Part shown: positions 28,201 to 36,369 of the stretch, piece after piece
Position numbering within the stretch: the first letter of the stretch is position 1
How the letters are laid out: every line of letters starts with the position of its first letter
NCBI GenBank assembly: GCA_040389045.1
Contig: JAZKAT010000006.1
Location: 76,121-140,120, forward strand
Reading direction: 5' to 3'
From: UBA5158 sp040389045
GTDB lineage: Bacteria; Pseudomonadota; Gammaproteobacteria; DSM-16500
DNA length: 64,000 nt
The notes under the pieces: model-generated
What the model saw: only the letters and a program-made list of their open reading frames with translations
What the model was told of the DNA's origin: nothing
Databases searched by the model: none
Translations under genes and position numbers: made by a program

Positions 28201-28719
28201 ATATTTGGAAATACCGGCGGCTTCTTCCAGATAAATACGCATTTCGTCCGGCTTGGCTTCGATAATGCGGGAAATCATATTCTGGCCGATAATCGAATAA
28301 CTTCGTGGCCCAAGGCCAGTACCCAGAAAGATATCAATGACGTCGCGACGACGGCAGCGCACGCCATTTAAAAAATAGCTTGAGTCACTACTACGGGTAA
28401 TTTGTCGCCTAATGGAAATCTCCGCGTAGGAGCTATACTCCCCACCCAAGGTGCCATCTTGATTATCAAAACACAGTTCCACCGAGGCCAAGCCCACTGG
28501 CTTGCGAGCAGTGGAGCCATTGAAAATCACATCGGTAAGGGCATCACCGCGCAGGTATTTGGCTGAGCTTTCGCCCATGACCCAGGTGATAGCGTCAATA
28601 ATATTGGATTTTCCACATCCGTTTGGACCTACTACCGCCACCAGATTACTGGGTAAAAGTATAGTGGTAGGATCTACAAACGATTTAAAGCCAGCTAATT
28701 TAATTTTAGTTAGTTGCAT
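25216..28719 (-). CDS. smc: chromosome segregation protein SMC
   Basis: ATPase that organises and segregates the chromosome. The 1167-residue protein has Walker A GPNGCGKS at 31–38, a long coiled coil, a central hinge around 500–640, a second coiled coil, then the ABC signature LLSGGEKALTAIAL and Walker B LLDEVDAPLDDANV near the C-terminus. It is a full-length Smc rather than MukB. First gene of smc–zipA–ligA. No scpA or scpB is in the window. Confidence 0.95.
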   Translation of the reverse strand: MQLTKIKLAGFKSFVDPTTILLPSNLVAVVGPNGCGKSNIIDAITWVMGESSAKYLRGDALTDVIFNGSTARKPVGLASVELCFDNQDGTLGGEYSSYAEISIRRQITRSSDSSYFLNGVRCRRRDVIDIFLGTGLGPRSYSIIGQNMISRIIEAKPDEMRIYLEEAAGISKYKERRRETENRINHTKENLARLDDLRLELEKQLGTLKRQASNAERFKVLKQEERALRGQWLAAQWRQLDGRLAQYALQIQQQETGLEAQQSALSGIDLRLERKREEQHLSMEAFNEVQRRYYAAGSEVTRLEQEIRHHQERRQQRQADLAEVDKDWQQAVDHLQEIQDQLVELAAEITELEPQAETATQAASQATQELTAAFEAVQHWQSNWDNFNQVTAKTTQAAQVEQTRIQHLEQKITSLQQQQAKLKEDQSHHQVGTLEQAAAEAAGQAASAVTKAEAHELELRQLHEKITTSQTSQQNATSRLDQVRNTLQKLRGRQSSLEALQQTALGQRNNRQVEWLAKHDLDKKPRLAQSIVVQTGWENAVEKVLSSYLQAVCVDDLGSIAERAAELTEGNLCLFATKESNTVSVPDATTLLSKVTSQWPLESLLADVYVADTLVEALQLAESLPPQASVITPDGTWLSTSWLRVSRDEDPAAGIFQREQELKQLAAEIVTHETTRAAIEDELKTLRETTVQLNQTREQLQKTVNQARGAAAELQARDKMQRERFAELVQRAERVKSELEECVTQLQQAQDDLKVARNAWQTALTELEQLTEQRAELTDERDLSQQRLQAARSIVNQAKDDASQLQIRLQTSKSQQGSLKQTSNAMQTQLNTLAQRKQHLEDELSSLGQTKDLEKTLAIALERRLSIETELSNSRAASEGIEQELRSLESNRQAVERELSKLRDILETLRLEGQSIRVKAENLLEQIQELGLLVHDILQEIPETVSADELYAQLEQTAQRITRLGAINLVAIEEFATCSERKEYLDKQNADLIEGLQTLESAIAKIDKETRARFRETYDMVNGRFQELFPHVFGGGRAYLEMTGENLLDAGITVMACPPGKRNSTINLLSGGEKALTAIALVFSIFHLNPAPFCLLDEVDAPLDDANVVRFCNLVKSMAEKTQFIFISHNKLTIEMGKHLMGVTMHEPGVSRLVSVNVEEAVSLAGA

Positions 28720-28861
28720 AATCTCATTTTATCTATAGGTCAGTAATAACCGCTGTTTAACTTCCAATCCATGTATGGATATTCTTGCATAGTATATACG
28801 CAACGCCGCAGAGTTTATAGCGTCAATTTCGCAAATCTATTAAACTAAAAAGATTAAATAG

Positions 28862-30556
28862 ATGAGTCTCACTATGCGCTTGCAGCATGATCAGACGACC
28901 CGGGTAAAAACTACCCCTAAAGCCGCCCTCCCCGGCGAATGGTTGTTCTATTTTATCGCCCTCGTCGGCGTTATCATTTCCCTGCTGTTATGGTATGCCT
29001 CAGTCCTGCAATCCAATGCCAACCTCGAGCGCACTTTACGGATTGAGACCCAAAATATAGCGAATGTGATTGAAATTCAATTTGAATTGCGTATAGATGC
29101 TCTGGAACACGTGGCCAGCCGTCTTACCGGTGAAAATGGTCCCGCCGCTTTCTATCGCTGGCGCAATACCGTTGTGGACTTTATAAATGATTACGGTGGC
29201 TTTCAAGCGATAGCTTTCATCAATGCAAGTTTAGCCCCGGTCTGGCTAAGCTCTAACGACCCGGCTGTGCAAAAATTATTCGACACCTTTTTAAACGACA
29301 ATCATCAAAAAATTCTGGACCTGGTCAAAAACCGTCAAACCTGGGTCTCCCATGCCGTGAATATTACTAACAACAGTAAGGGCGTTTTTATCATGATACC
29401 CATACTGAATAATCAGGAATTCAAAGGCTATCTGGTGAGCCTGGTTAATCTGGATAAAGCGATTAATCTTGAAGTGGATAGCGATCAGTATGCGGTTACC
29501 ATTTTCGATAATTCCCAAAATATTTATCAAACCAGCCCCGCCACCATCAGTCATGGCAAACCGCATGTCGCGTCTATAGAACTTTATGGTTCAGGCTGGG
29601 GTATCTCGGTACAGCCCACTGCTAAACTGACGTCTGTATTACGTACAGGCCTGCCGGCGGTGGCTTTAGTCTTAGGATTTTGTATCGCTGTGTTATTTGC
29701 AATTACCACACGTTTAGCGCAACTGGCACGACAGCGCGCGCGCTCACTGGATAAAACCAATATTGAATTAAAAATTGAAATCGCCGAACGCAAGGCCGCG
29801 GAAACTTCTAAACAGCGCTTGGAAAAAGCCATGCTGCAGGGGCAGAAATTACAAGCCATCGGTACTTTGGCGGGTGGTATCGCCCATGATTTTAATAATC
29901 TGTTATACGCCATCATCGGTTATGTGGAAATGAGCCGTGAAGACGTGGCAAAAGATAGTTTGATTTATAATAACCTGGGTAAAGTATTGGAAGCTTCCCA
30001 TCGTGGCCGCGAATTAATTTCGCGTATTCTGGCGTTTAGCCGCCGCCAGGTGCATGAGTTTCAGAGTATTTCTCTTAAATCCACGATAGAAAGTGTATTA
30101 GCTTTATTAATGCCTACTGTCCCTGCCAGTGTAGCAATTGATTTTCATAGTGGTATTGATAATGATTTTATGATTTATGGCGACCCAACGCGCTTACATC
30201 AAGTCATTGTTAACCTGGTCAACAACGCGGTTGATGCCATGGATGAAGATGGTACGGTAATAATTAAAGCGAGCGTCATTGCATCAACGGATGAATTATT
30301 ACAACAATTCCCTGACATTCATCATGGTAACTATTGTAAGATTGAAATAATTGATTCTGGACATGGCATGGATAGAAATACCACCGATCGTATTTTTGAA
30401 CCCTTTTTTACGACTAAGGAAGTGGGCAAAGGCACGGGTCTTGGTCTAGCCACCGTCCATACTATCGTGAAAGAACATAACGGCGAAATTCTGGTGCAGA
30501 GCCAGTTGGGTGAAGGTACTACTTTCATTATTTTGATACCCGAGTATAAACTTTAG
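28862..30556 (+). CDS. sensor histidine kinase
   Basis: A 564-residue membrane kinase. TM1 at about 27–50 and TM2 at about 262–285 enclose a periplasmic sensor domain of roughly 210 residues that I cannot assign beyond CHASE-like. A coiled linker leads to the phosphoacceptor motif GGIAHDFNNLL with His342, of the type seen in NtrB-like/hybrid kinases, and an HATPase domain with DSGHGMD and GKGTGLGLATV. No receiver domain is fused; a stand-alone receiver follows 16 bases later. Divergent from smc across 142 bp. Signal unknown. Confidence 0.88.
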   Translation: MSLTMRLQHDQTTRVKTTPKAALPGEWLFYFIALVGVIISLLLWYASVLQSNANLERTLRIETQNIANVIEIQFELRIDALEHVASRLTGENGPAAFYRWRNTVVDFINDYGGFQAIAFINASLAPVWLSSNDPAVQKLFDTFLNDNHQKILDLVKNRQTWVSHAVNITNNSKGVFIMIPILNNQEFKGYLVSLVNLDKAINLEVDSDQYAVTIFDNSQNIYQTSPATISHGKPHVASIELYGSGWGISVQPTAKLTSVLRTGLPAVALVLGFCIAVLFAITTRLAQLARQRARSLDKTNIELKIEIAERKAAETSKQRLEKAMLQGQKLQAIGTLAGGIAHDFNNLLYAIIGYVEMSREDVAKDSLIYNNLGKVLEASHRGRELISRILAFSRRQVHEFQSISLKSTIESVLALLMPTVPASVAIDFHSGIDNDFMIYGDPTRLHQVIVNLVNNAVDAMDEDGTVIIKASVIASTDELLQQFPDIHHGNYCKIEIIDSGHGMDRNTTDRIFEPFFTTKEVGKGTGLGLATVHTIVKEHNGEILVQSQLGEGTTFIILIPEYKL

Positions 30557-30572
30557 AAGGCAGGAGAGTGTA

Positions 30573-30971
30573 ATGGCAAAAATTCTTTTGGTTGAAGATG
30601 ATAATCTGGTGCGGGATATGTTAGTCCAGGTTTTACAGCGCGCTTCGCATGAAGTCATGAGTGCCGCGAATGGCGAAGAAGCGACTGAAGTATTGAAGAC
30701 AGCCCATCCTGACATTATGGTGACTGATATCATTATGCCGAAGAAAAGTGGTATTACTTTAATTTCAGAAGTCCGGAACAAACATCCGAAAATGGAAATT
30801 ATTGCTATTTCCGGCGGCGGCCGTTTGGACCCTACCGGTTATCTGGATTTATCAGAATCCTTAGGCGCCAGTGTGTCTTTTGAAAAGCCAGTGGATAAGG
30901 CTGCATTGTTGATGGCGATAGATTTATTGCTGCATGGGAAGAAACCGATAACTACTACTGATACCGAATAA
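30573..30971 (+). CDS. stand-alone receiver-domain response regulator
   Basis: A 132-residue CheY-like protein that is only a receiver domain: acidic pair VEDD (8–10), phosphoacceptor Asp52 in MVTDIIMP, and Lys in FEKPVD. It has no DNA-binding or enzymatic output domain. An AGGAG Shine-Dalgarno sequence precedes it, and it is 16 bases after the kinase, so the two form one operon. The output must come from another protein or from a phosphorelay. Confidence 0.88.
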   Translation: MAKILLVEDDNLVRDMLVQVLQRASHEVMSAANGEEATEVLKTAHPDIMVTDIIMPKKSGITLISEVRNKHPKMEIIAISGGGRLDPTGYLDLSESLGASVSFEKPVDKAALLMAIDLLLHGKKPITTTDTE

Positions 30972-30988
30972 TTCTCTCAACTCCTACC

Positions 30989-31080
30989 CTGTCATTCCCG
31001 CGCAAGCGGGAATCCATTATGAGTACTCCGCAGCTTCTGCAGTTACAATGAATGGATTCCCGCCTGCGCGGGAATGACAG
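30989..31080. repeat. palindromic MITE-like repeat, full copy B
   Basis: A 92-bp element with near-perfect 30-bp inverted ends and the same GCAGCTTCTGCAGTTACAAT core as copies A and C. It lies downstream of the response regulator and next to the 3' end of comEC, in the same orientation as copy C on the other side of comEC. Confidence 0.85.
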
Positions 31081-31115
31081 TGGAGGGTGGGCGGGGTTTT
31101 CAATTGTTCCAGTTT

Positions 31116-33398
31116 TCAATTGTTCCAGTAATGTTTATGCTGCATCCGATATAAATCAGGCGGCATGAGCGCGTTTTCATTCATGACAAATTTTATTGCT
31201 CCCGAGTTTACTGTATCCAGCATCAGCACATGATGTTTAGCGTATTTTTCGACGACAGTTTTATTCGGGAAATGATAGCGATTCCGATACCCTACTGGAA
31301 ATAAGACATAGCGGGGGTGCACACGCGTAATAAAGTTTTCATTTGCCGAAGTTTTACTGCCATGATGGGGCGCGATTAAAATAGTCGCTGGCAAATTTTC
31401 AGCTGAGGCAAGCAAGGATTTCTCCGCTAATTTTTCAATATCACCGGTCAATAAAATATGTTTAGCGCCACTGCTCACCCGCAAGACGCAGGAACTGTTA
31501 TTGCCAAGATGTAACTTGCTGGCAAAGGGATAAATAAATTCAAAATCCACGCCATCCCAGCGCCATTTCAAACCTTGCAAACAATAATCCGCATGAGGCA
31601 GTAATTCCGGGACGCTGGTTTTAATCGCTGACACTGGAAAATTCCGCAGCAACGCATTTGCGCCACCAATATGATCATTATCGCCATGGCTGATGACTAA
31701 CATATCGATTCTTTTGGCCGCCAGAGTATGCAGAAATGGCACGACTACACTTTCTCCCATATCATAATTCACACTTAATCGCGGGCCGGCATCAAATACT
31801 AAAATATGTTTTTGAGTTTGAATGACCGCCGACAAGCCCTGACCAATATCCAACAGCGTAAACCATACGCCGCCAGCCGCGGGCGCGAGTGGCGTAAACA
31901 ATACAATGGGTAAGACAAAAATCACGCTGAAATAGCGTCCGGGAAAACCGGCGGGTAATAATAAAATAACTACCGCGACACAACCGGCCAGCAGCGCTAA
32001 TTTATCGTCTACCACCTGGTACCACACGACATTGGGCAGGTGCGCGCACCAGGCTAAAAAAATCCATAATACACTTAAAATTTTATCGGCGAAGATTAAG
32101 ATGAGCGTGCCGAGTTTGATGGAAACTAACATCAACAATGCGCCGAGAAAACTTAATGGCGCCACCAAAAATCCTACCCAGGGTATAGCCACACTATTGG
32201 CGATAAAAGAAATAAATGCGCACTGCTGAAATAACCAGATACTCAGCGGCAACAGGCCGACGGCGATTATCCATTGAATTCTACCCAGCTTCCACCATAA
32301 GCCTTGCGGCGCGAGGCGCCCACTCATGCAATAAATGATTAATGCGACAGATGCGAAGGATAACCAGAAACTTTCAGACAATACGGTCAAGGGATTGATT
32401 AATACGACACATAACAATGCCACACTCCAACCTTGCCAAGACAATGGCTTGCGCCGTAACAACAATATTGTCAAAAACGCTGCGATCATGACACAGGCGC
32501 GTTGCGTAGGAATGGAAAATCCTGCCATGGCGCTATAAATAAATGCCATCACTAGCGCCGCTACCGCTCCTGCATGTTGCGCTGGCATTTTTAGCGCCGC
32601 ACGCGGGATACGTCGCCAGCAAAATGTCACTACCACGTGCGCGAGCAACGCAATGAAACCAATATGTAAGCCAGCAATCGCCATCAAATGATTAGTGCCG
32701 GTATTACGTAACACTTGCCAATCCGGTGCAGGAATATCATGGCGCTCGCCTATGGCCAGTGCGGTGATCCAGGGTGAGGTTTCACTGGCTGGTAAATTCT
32801 GACTAATTTTTTCGGCGAAATATTGTCTGATGCGATTTAAGGTTTGGTGATACCAGTGACTGCTTAGCAATAATGTTGGTTCTTTATTGGCAATATAACC
32901 GTTAGCGATGATGTTATTGGTAAATGCATAAGCTTCATAATCAAAACCACCCGGGTTCATGGTGCCGTAGGGCTTTTTTAATTTGGCGGTGAATTGCCAT
33001 TTATCACCGGCGTGTAATACCACCGTGTTATCTCCCCATAACAGTTTGATGACCCCATGGGCAGGATGGCCTGCCAGAGAAGTTAACAAAAATAAAAACC
33101 CTACGCCGTGGGTTTCTACCATTGGAATGGAATGGATGTAACCAGTGATGACCAGGGGTTTGCCTTCAAATTCGGGTAAGAGTTTTTCCTGAAAGTGCCA
33201 TTGGGCGTAAACCAATGCCCAGGCAAAGCCTAACAATCCCGCTACTGGCAGCCGCAGGTAAGACCAATATTTTCTGGCGGTGAAAAATAAAAAAATTGTT
33301 AACAGGATAACCGCGTAAGCCAATATTACCGAAGGTAACGCTGAAAATTGTTGTAAAAAAACAATGCCGATAACAAAGGCAATGATCCAGGAACGCAT
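31116..33398 (-). CDS. comEC: ComEC/Rec2 DNA-uptake channel
   Basis: Inner-membrane channel carrying single-stranded DNA during natural transformation. About 760 residues from the ATG at 33398: N-terminal helices and an OB-like soluble domain, a central competence domain (TGTNHLMAIAGLHIGFIALL), many membrane helices, and a C-terminal metallo-beta-lactamase domain with HGDNDHIGG. The frame extends upstream to 33521, but that part is translated repeat copy C, so I reject it. The last 16 bases of the coding region and stop are tandemly duplicated downstream. Flanked by direct repeats B and C. Confidence 0.92.
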   Translation of the reverse strand: MRSWIIAFVIGIVFLQQFSALPSVILAYAVILLTIFLFFTARKYWSYLRLPVAGLLGFAWALVYAQWHFQEKLLPEFEGKPLVITGYIHSIPMVETHGVGFLFLLTSLAGHPAHGVIKLLWGDNTVVLHAGDKWQFTAKLKKPYGTMNPGGFDYEAYAFTNNIIANGYIANKEPTLLLSSHWYHQTLNRIRQYFAEKISQNLPASETSPWITALAIGERHDIPAPDWQVLRNTGTNHLMAIAGLHIGFIALLAHVVVTFCWRRIPRAALKMPAQHAGAVAALVMAFIYSAMAGFSIPTQRACVMIAAFLTILLLRRKPLSWQGWSVALLCVVLINPLTVLSESFWLSFASVALIIYCMSGRLAPQGLWWKLGRIQWIIAVGLLPLSIWLFQQCAFISFIANSVAIPWVGFLVAPLSFLGALLMLVSIKLGTLILIFADKILSVLWIFLAWCAHLPNVVWYQVVDDKLALLAGCVAVVILLLPAGFPGRYFSVIFVLPIVLFTPLAPAAGGVWFTLLDIGQGLSAVIQTQKHILVFDAGPRLSVNYDMGESVVVPFLHTLAAKRIDMLVISHGDNDHIGGANALLRNFPVSAIKTSVPELLPHADYCLQGLKWRWDGVDFEFIYPFASKLHLGNNSSCVLRVSSGAKHILLTGDIEKLAEKSLLASAENLPATILIAPHHGSKTSANENFITRVHPRYVLFPVGYRNRYHFPNKTVVEKYAKHHVLMLDTVNSGAIKFVMNENALMPPDLYRMQHKHYWNN

Positions 33399-33429
33399 AG
33401 AGAAATCTCGATTAAGGTGGCTGAACAGG

Positions 33430-33520
33430 CTGTCATTCCCGCGCAGGCGGGAATCCATTATGAGTAGCCCGCAGCTTCTGCAGTTACAATGAATGGATTC
33501 CCGCCTGCGCGGGAATGACA
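33430..33520. repeat. palindromic MITE-like repeat, full copy C
   Basis: A 91-bp element, the cleanest copy: both arms contain ATTCCCGCGCAGGCGGGAAT or its complement, around the GCAGCTTCTGCAGTTACAAT core. It lies 32 bases upstream of the comEC start and therefore within its leader or promoter. Confidence 0.85.
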
Positions 33521-33534
33521 AGATGATAGCGGAT

Positions 33535-33619
33535 GGGCTGGGTGGGCTGGTGGGCTGTTGGGCTGGTGGGCTGGTGGCTTGGTGAGCTGATGGGGTGATG
33601 GGGTGATGGGGTGATGGGG
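33535..33619. repeat. G-rich tandem repeat (GGGCTGGT variants, then four GGGGTGAT units)
   Basis: The first part (33535–33590) is a run of imperfect GGGCTGGT units. The second part has four GGGG runs at 33592, 33600, 33608 and 33616 separated by TGAT. Both parts satisfy the usual G-quadruplex pattern on the plus strand. The tract lies between comEC repeat copy C and the outer-membrane protein gene. The rest of the 357-bp gap (33399–33755) shows no gene. Confidence 0.8.
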
Positions 33620-33712
33620 TGATGACTTGATGAGCTGACAGGGCTGGTACGTGAGAATTATAGCAAAGGAGAGTGAAACGATAATAGCGGAATTTTTACA
33701 GAGATAGTGTCG

Positions 33713-33741
33713 GGTGGATCAGGCTGAAGGCCTAATCCACC
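33713..33741 (-). terminator. candidate terminator of the outer-membrane protein gene
   Basis: Inverted repeat with 12-bp arms (one mismatch) and a 5-base loop, GGTGGATCAGGC...GCCTAATCCACC, 15 bases downstream of the stop. The stem is strong but no clear U-tract follows, so it may act as a 3' stabiliser or factor-assisted terminator. Confidence 0.4.
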
Positions 33742-33755
33742 AAACAACAGATTGC

Positions 33756-34397
33756 TTAACCAATCGTGTAAGTTAAACCTAAGCCTACGAAATCAGTATT
33801 ACGCAAGTTAGAGTCACCTACTTTCTGGATGTGCATCCAGGAAATATCGGTGGTGACATTTTTGTTAAGTTCATAAGACGCGCCTAAACCAAAGGTTGGA
33901 AATACTTTGTGATCAGTTGCATTGTATTGAGTAGCAGTAGTAACACCCAAATTTGTTTCAGTGTTAGTTTCAGTTAGCTGTTCGTTTAAGTAAGCTGCAC
34001 CACCCTTAGCAAAAAGACTAAAGTTGTTTTGCAAAGGTAAAGTCAATTTAGCCACTAAGTCGACCGCATAAGATTTAATGGTTAAGTCACTGCTTTCTGC
34101 AAACCCTGTATCGGATATTGAACTTGAAGCTGTTGCATTAGTAAATTTGGTGTAACCCATTTCTGCTGCAACGTTCGGATGAAACTGAATACCACCAAAC
34201 ACGCGACCCGCTAAACCATCATCTTTCGATTTAAAGTTATCATTATCTTTTATGTTGTAGATATCAGTTTGATGAATATCACCCCAACCAAGCGCGCCAC
34301 CGATATAAGGGCCGACAAGTGCGGCGTTTGCGGTAGCGGTAATCAATAAGCCGGCGAATCCGGTTACCATTGACATTAATATTTGTTTTCTAGTCAC
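33756..34397 (-). CDS. outer-membrane beta-barrel protein
   Basis: A 213-residue exported protein. The signal peptide spans about residues 1–25, ending TATANA before ALVGPYIGGALGWG. The mature part shows alternating beta-strand patterns typical of 8-stranded OmpA/OmpW/Opa-like barrels (GRVFGGIQFHPNVAAEMGY, FPTFGLGASYELNKNVTTDI) and ends LGLTYTIG. The start is GTG with GGAG 9 bases upstream. It is monocistronic, with a strong sigma-70 promoter just upstream. The specific function (porin, adhesin or receptor) cannot be told. Confidence 0.82.
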   Translation of the reverse strand: MTRKQILMSMVTGFAGLLITATANAALVGPYIGGALGWGDIHQTDIYNIKDNDNFKSKDDGLAGRVFGGIQFHPNVAAEMGYTKFTNATASSSISDTGFAESSDLTIKSYAVDLVAKLTLPLQNNFSLFAKGGAAYLNEQLTETNTETNLGVTTATQYNATDHKVFPTFGLGASYELNKNVTTDISWMHIQKVGDSNLRNTDFVGLGLTYTIG

Positions 34398-34428
34398 TGC
34401 TTTTTACTCCAAAGTTATTGAAGCTCGA

Positions 34429-34456
34429 ATTATCGCTACTTACAAAAAAATGTCAA
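34429..34456 (-). promoter_or_regulatory. sigma-70 promoter of the outer-membrane protein gene
   Basis: On the minus strand: perfect -35 TTGACA (34456–34451), 16-bp spacer, -10 GATAAT (34434–34429), 31 bases before the GTG start. This is one of the best promoters in the window and suggests an abundant protein. The stretch from 34457 to 34696 is AT-rich and I see no gene in it. Confidence 0.7.
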
Positions 34457-34696
34457 ATTTTGTTAGAAAGTCTATATTATGTCCTTTTTTCAATGGAATC
34501 AAGTTCTTAAAGTGCACATAAGTGCATTTCTGTGTAAAATAATGACGAATTATTTTTAATTATTTTTTTGTAGTGAGAGATAAAAAATACAGTTGCATGA
34601 ATAATATTCAGTGTGGCAATGTTTCCCCGCATGACACGCTTGCGCTTTTGTATCCCCAGACGGGGTACGATTATTTTAAAGAGTGGCGCTCAAACA

Positions 34697-35548
34697 TCAT
34701 AAACGCTGACTTCTATCCTGCTGCTTCTGTTCTAATACATGCTCTTTCTTAGTATTATAGCTAAGCAATTTTTTCGCCTTGGTCAACATTTCTGAGACGT
34801 CTTTGGAAAGTTCGTTAGCAGACTTGGCTTTCTGCGACATAAAGGGTTTGAATAAAGCTAATCCTGAAGCAGCGCACAAGGAACTGCCGACGGCAATAAG
34901 CGCTACACTCGCACCAAACGAAGGAGCTAAACTTAACACCCCAACTAATATGAGAGCAACACCAACAAGAGCCGTCAACGCTGATTTTAGCGGCCGCCAA
35001 TAAGTGCCCATTTTTTTATGGACTAGCTGAGTATTTTCAATAAGCTCTTTAATATTTCTTGGATCTTCCGCGTTAGTATAAAAGTTCAATATACTATTTG
35101 CAGTATTTGCTAAGAGTTTTACGTCTTTAGCTACTGCAGTACTCGGGCTTTTAAGTAGTTTTTTGGCTAATTCTGATAAATTAATTGCTACTGCTCTCAG
35201 ACTGTCTTGACATTCGGACCGCGCCTGTTGAACTAGATCTTTATTATTTACCTTATAACGTATATTTGTTATTTTAAGTCGCTCCGGATCTAGCTCAGAA
35301 ATTGTTGCTAATAAACCTGTTTCAATCTGAATAAGCTTTATATAATCTTCCAATTTATCACCTAAAAGTTTTTCTGCTTCAGTGCGTCTTAGATTAACTA
35401 TTTTGAGAACTTCATTTTCATTCGAAAAAAACCTTCCTAGGAGGCTAGCTTGAAGTAGGTAAAACACATCATTACCTTCGTCATCAAGATAAGCTATATT
35501 TTCAAGAACCTCATCATCGATATTGACAGCAGTATATGAGCGGGCCAT
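34697..35548 (-). CDS. unknown protein with a C-terminal two-helix membrane hairpin
   Basis: I do not recognise this 283-residue protein. Residues 1–185 are charged and mostly helical. Two adjacent hydrophobic helices follow at about 190–215 and 216–240 (ALTALVGVALILVGVLSLA and SVALIAVGSSLCAASGLAL), then a basic 40-residue tail. No signal peptide. The frame opens at 35563, but the ATG at 35548 has GGAG 9 bases upstream while the first ATG has none. It is monocistronic. Paired hydrophobic helices near the C-terminus are common in host-membrane-targeted effectors of Legionellales, but also in ordinary inner-membrane proteins. Confidence 0.7.
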   Translation of the reverse strand: MARSYTAVNIDDEVLENIAYLDDEGNDVFYLLQASLLGRFFSNENEVLKIVNLRRTEAEKLLGDKLEDYIKLIQIETGLLATISELDPERLKITNIRYKVNNKDLVQQARSECQDSLRAVAINLSELAKKLLKSPSTAVAKDVKLLANTANSILNFYTNAEDPRNIKELIENTQLVHKKMGTYWRPLKSALTALVGVALILVGVLSLAPSFGASVALIAVGSSLCAASGLALFKPFMSQKAKSANELSKDVSEMLTKAKKLLSYNTKKEHVLEQKQQDRSQRL

Positions 35549-35679
35549 GGTGTTTTTCTCCATTAATTCAAACTTATTGAGTTAATTTTAACATGTTTTG
35601 GATGGGGTGATCTGGGGGGTTTTTAAAGGCTGTTAATAAGCTATTGAATATATGAAAGTTCAGTGGAGTGAAGAAATTA

Positions 35680-36369
35680 TTAGCCCGCGGTTAGGTGGCC
35701 GTCTTGAATTCGTAGTATGCGTTGGGTTTGTAGGGCAATTCTAATATCGTGAGTGACAATGATGACGGCGGTTTCGCAGGTTTTTTGTAATTCGAGAAAT
35801 AATTGAAAAACTCGTTCGGCGTTGCGTGGATCTAAATTACCGGTGGGTTCATCTGCTAGTACACAAGCGGGGTCACCTACTAAGGCGCGGGCGATGGCTA
35901 CGCGTTGGCGTTCACCGCCGGATAACTCACCGGTTTTATGCTGCAGGCGGTCCTGCAAACCTACCAGACCTAATAAATGCTGTGCTTTTTCCAATACCAC
36001 AGGAATTGCTACGCCACGCAACAACAATGGCATGCAAACATTTTCCAGTGCGGTAAACTCCGGCAGTAAATGATGAAATTGATAAACAAACCCCAGTTGA
36101 TGATTACGCAATTTACTTTTTTCATTTTCAGAAAGCGTCGCCAAATCCTTACCGCCAATCAAAACACTACCACTCGTTGGCTTATCCAAGCCACCGAGCA
36201 AATGCAATAACGTACTTTTACCCGAACCTGAATTACCAACGATAGCAATCAACTCCCCCGGCATAATTTGCAAATCAATTTGCCGTAATACTTCTACTAC
36301 GGATTTACCATCATCATAAGACTTAGCCAAACCACGGCATTCCAAAATTGAAAGTTTTTCACTATTCAT
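35680..36369 (-). CDS. lolD: lipoprotein-releasing ABC transporter, ATPase LolD
   Basis: ATPase driving release of outer-membrane lipoproteins from the inner membrane. 229 residues with Walker A GNSGSGKST near 45–53, the signature LSGGERQRVAIARAL and Walker B CVLADEPTGNLD. The LolD-typical LGFVYQFHHLLPEF is present. Its ATG overlaps the stop of the upstream permease gene by 8 bases. Confidence 0.93.
   Translation of the reverse strand: MNSEKLSILECRGLAKSYDDGKSVVEVLRQIDLQIMPGELIAIVGNSGSGKSTLLHLLGGLDKPTSGSVLIGGKDLATLSENEKSKLRNHQLGFVYQFHHLLPEFTALENVCMPLLLRGVAIPVVLEKAQHLLGLVGLQDRLQHKTGELSGGERQRVAIARALVGDPACVLADEPTGNLDPRNAERVFQLFLELQKTCETAVIIVTHDIRIALQTQRILRIQDGHLTAG

Noticed and set aside
30989..31080. 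Repeat B as an intrinsic terminator of the two-component operon
   Set aside because: The hairpin is strong, but the same sequence occurs upstream of genes elsewhere, so it is classed as a dispersed repeat; a terminator effect is incidental.
33399..33521. 41-residue N-terminal extension of ComEC
   Set aside because: It is the translation of palindromic repeat copy C; ComEC proteins begin near MRSWIIAFV, and the ATG at 33398 suits.
33592..33619. Regular GGGGTGAT units as a possible CRISPR array
   Set aside because: Units are 8 bp with no spacers of CRISPR length and no cas genes nearby; it is a simple tandem repeat.
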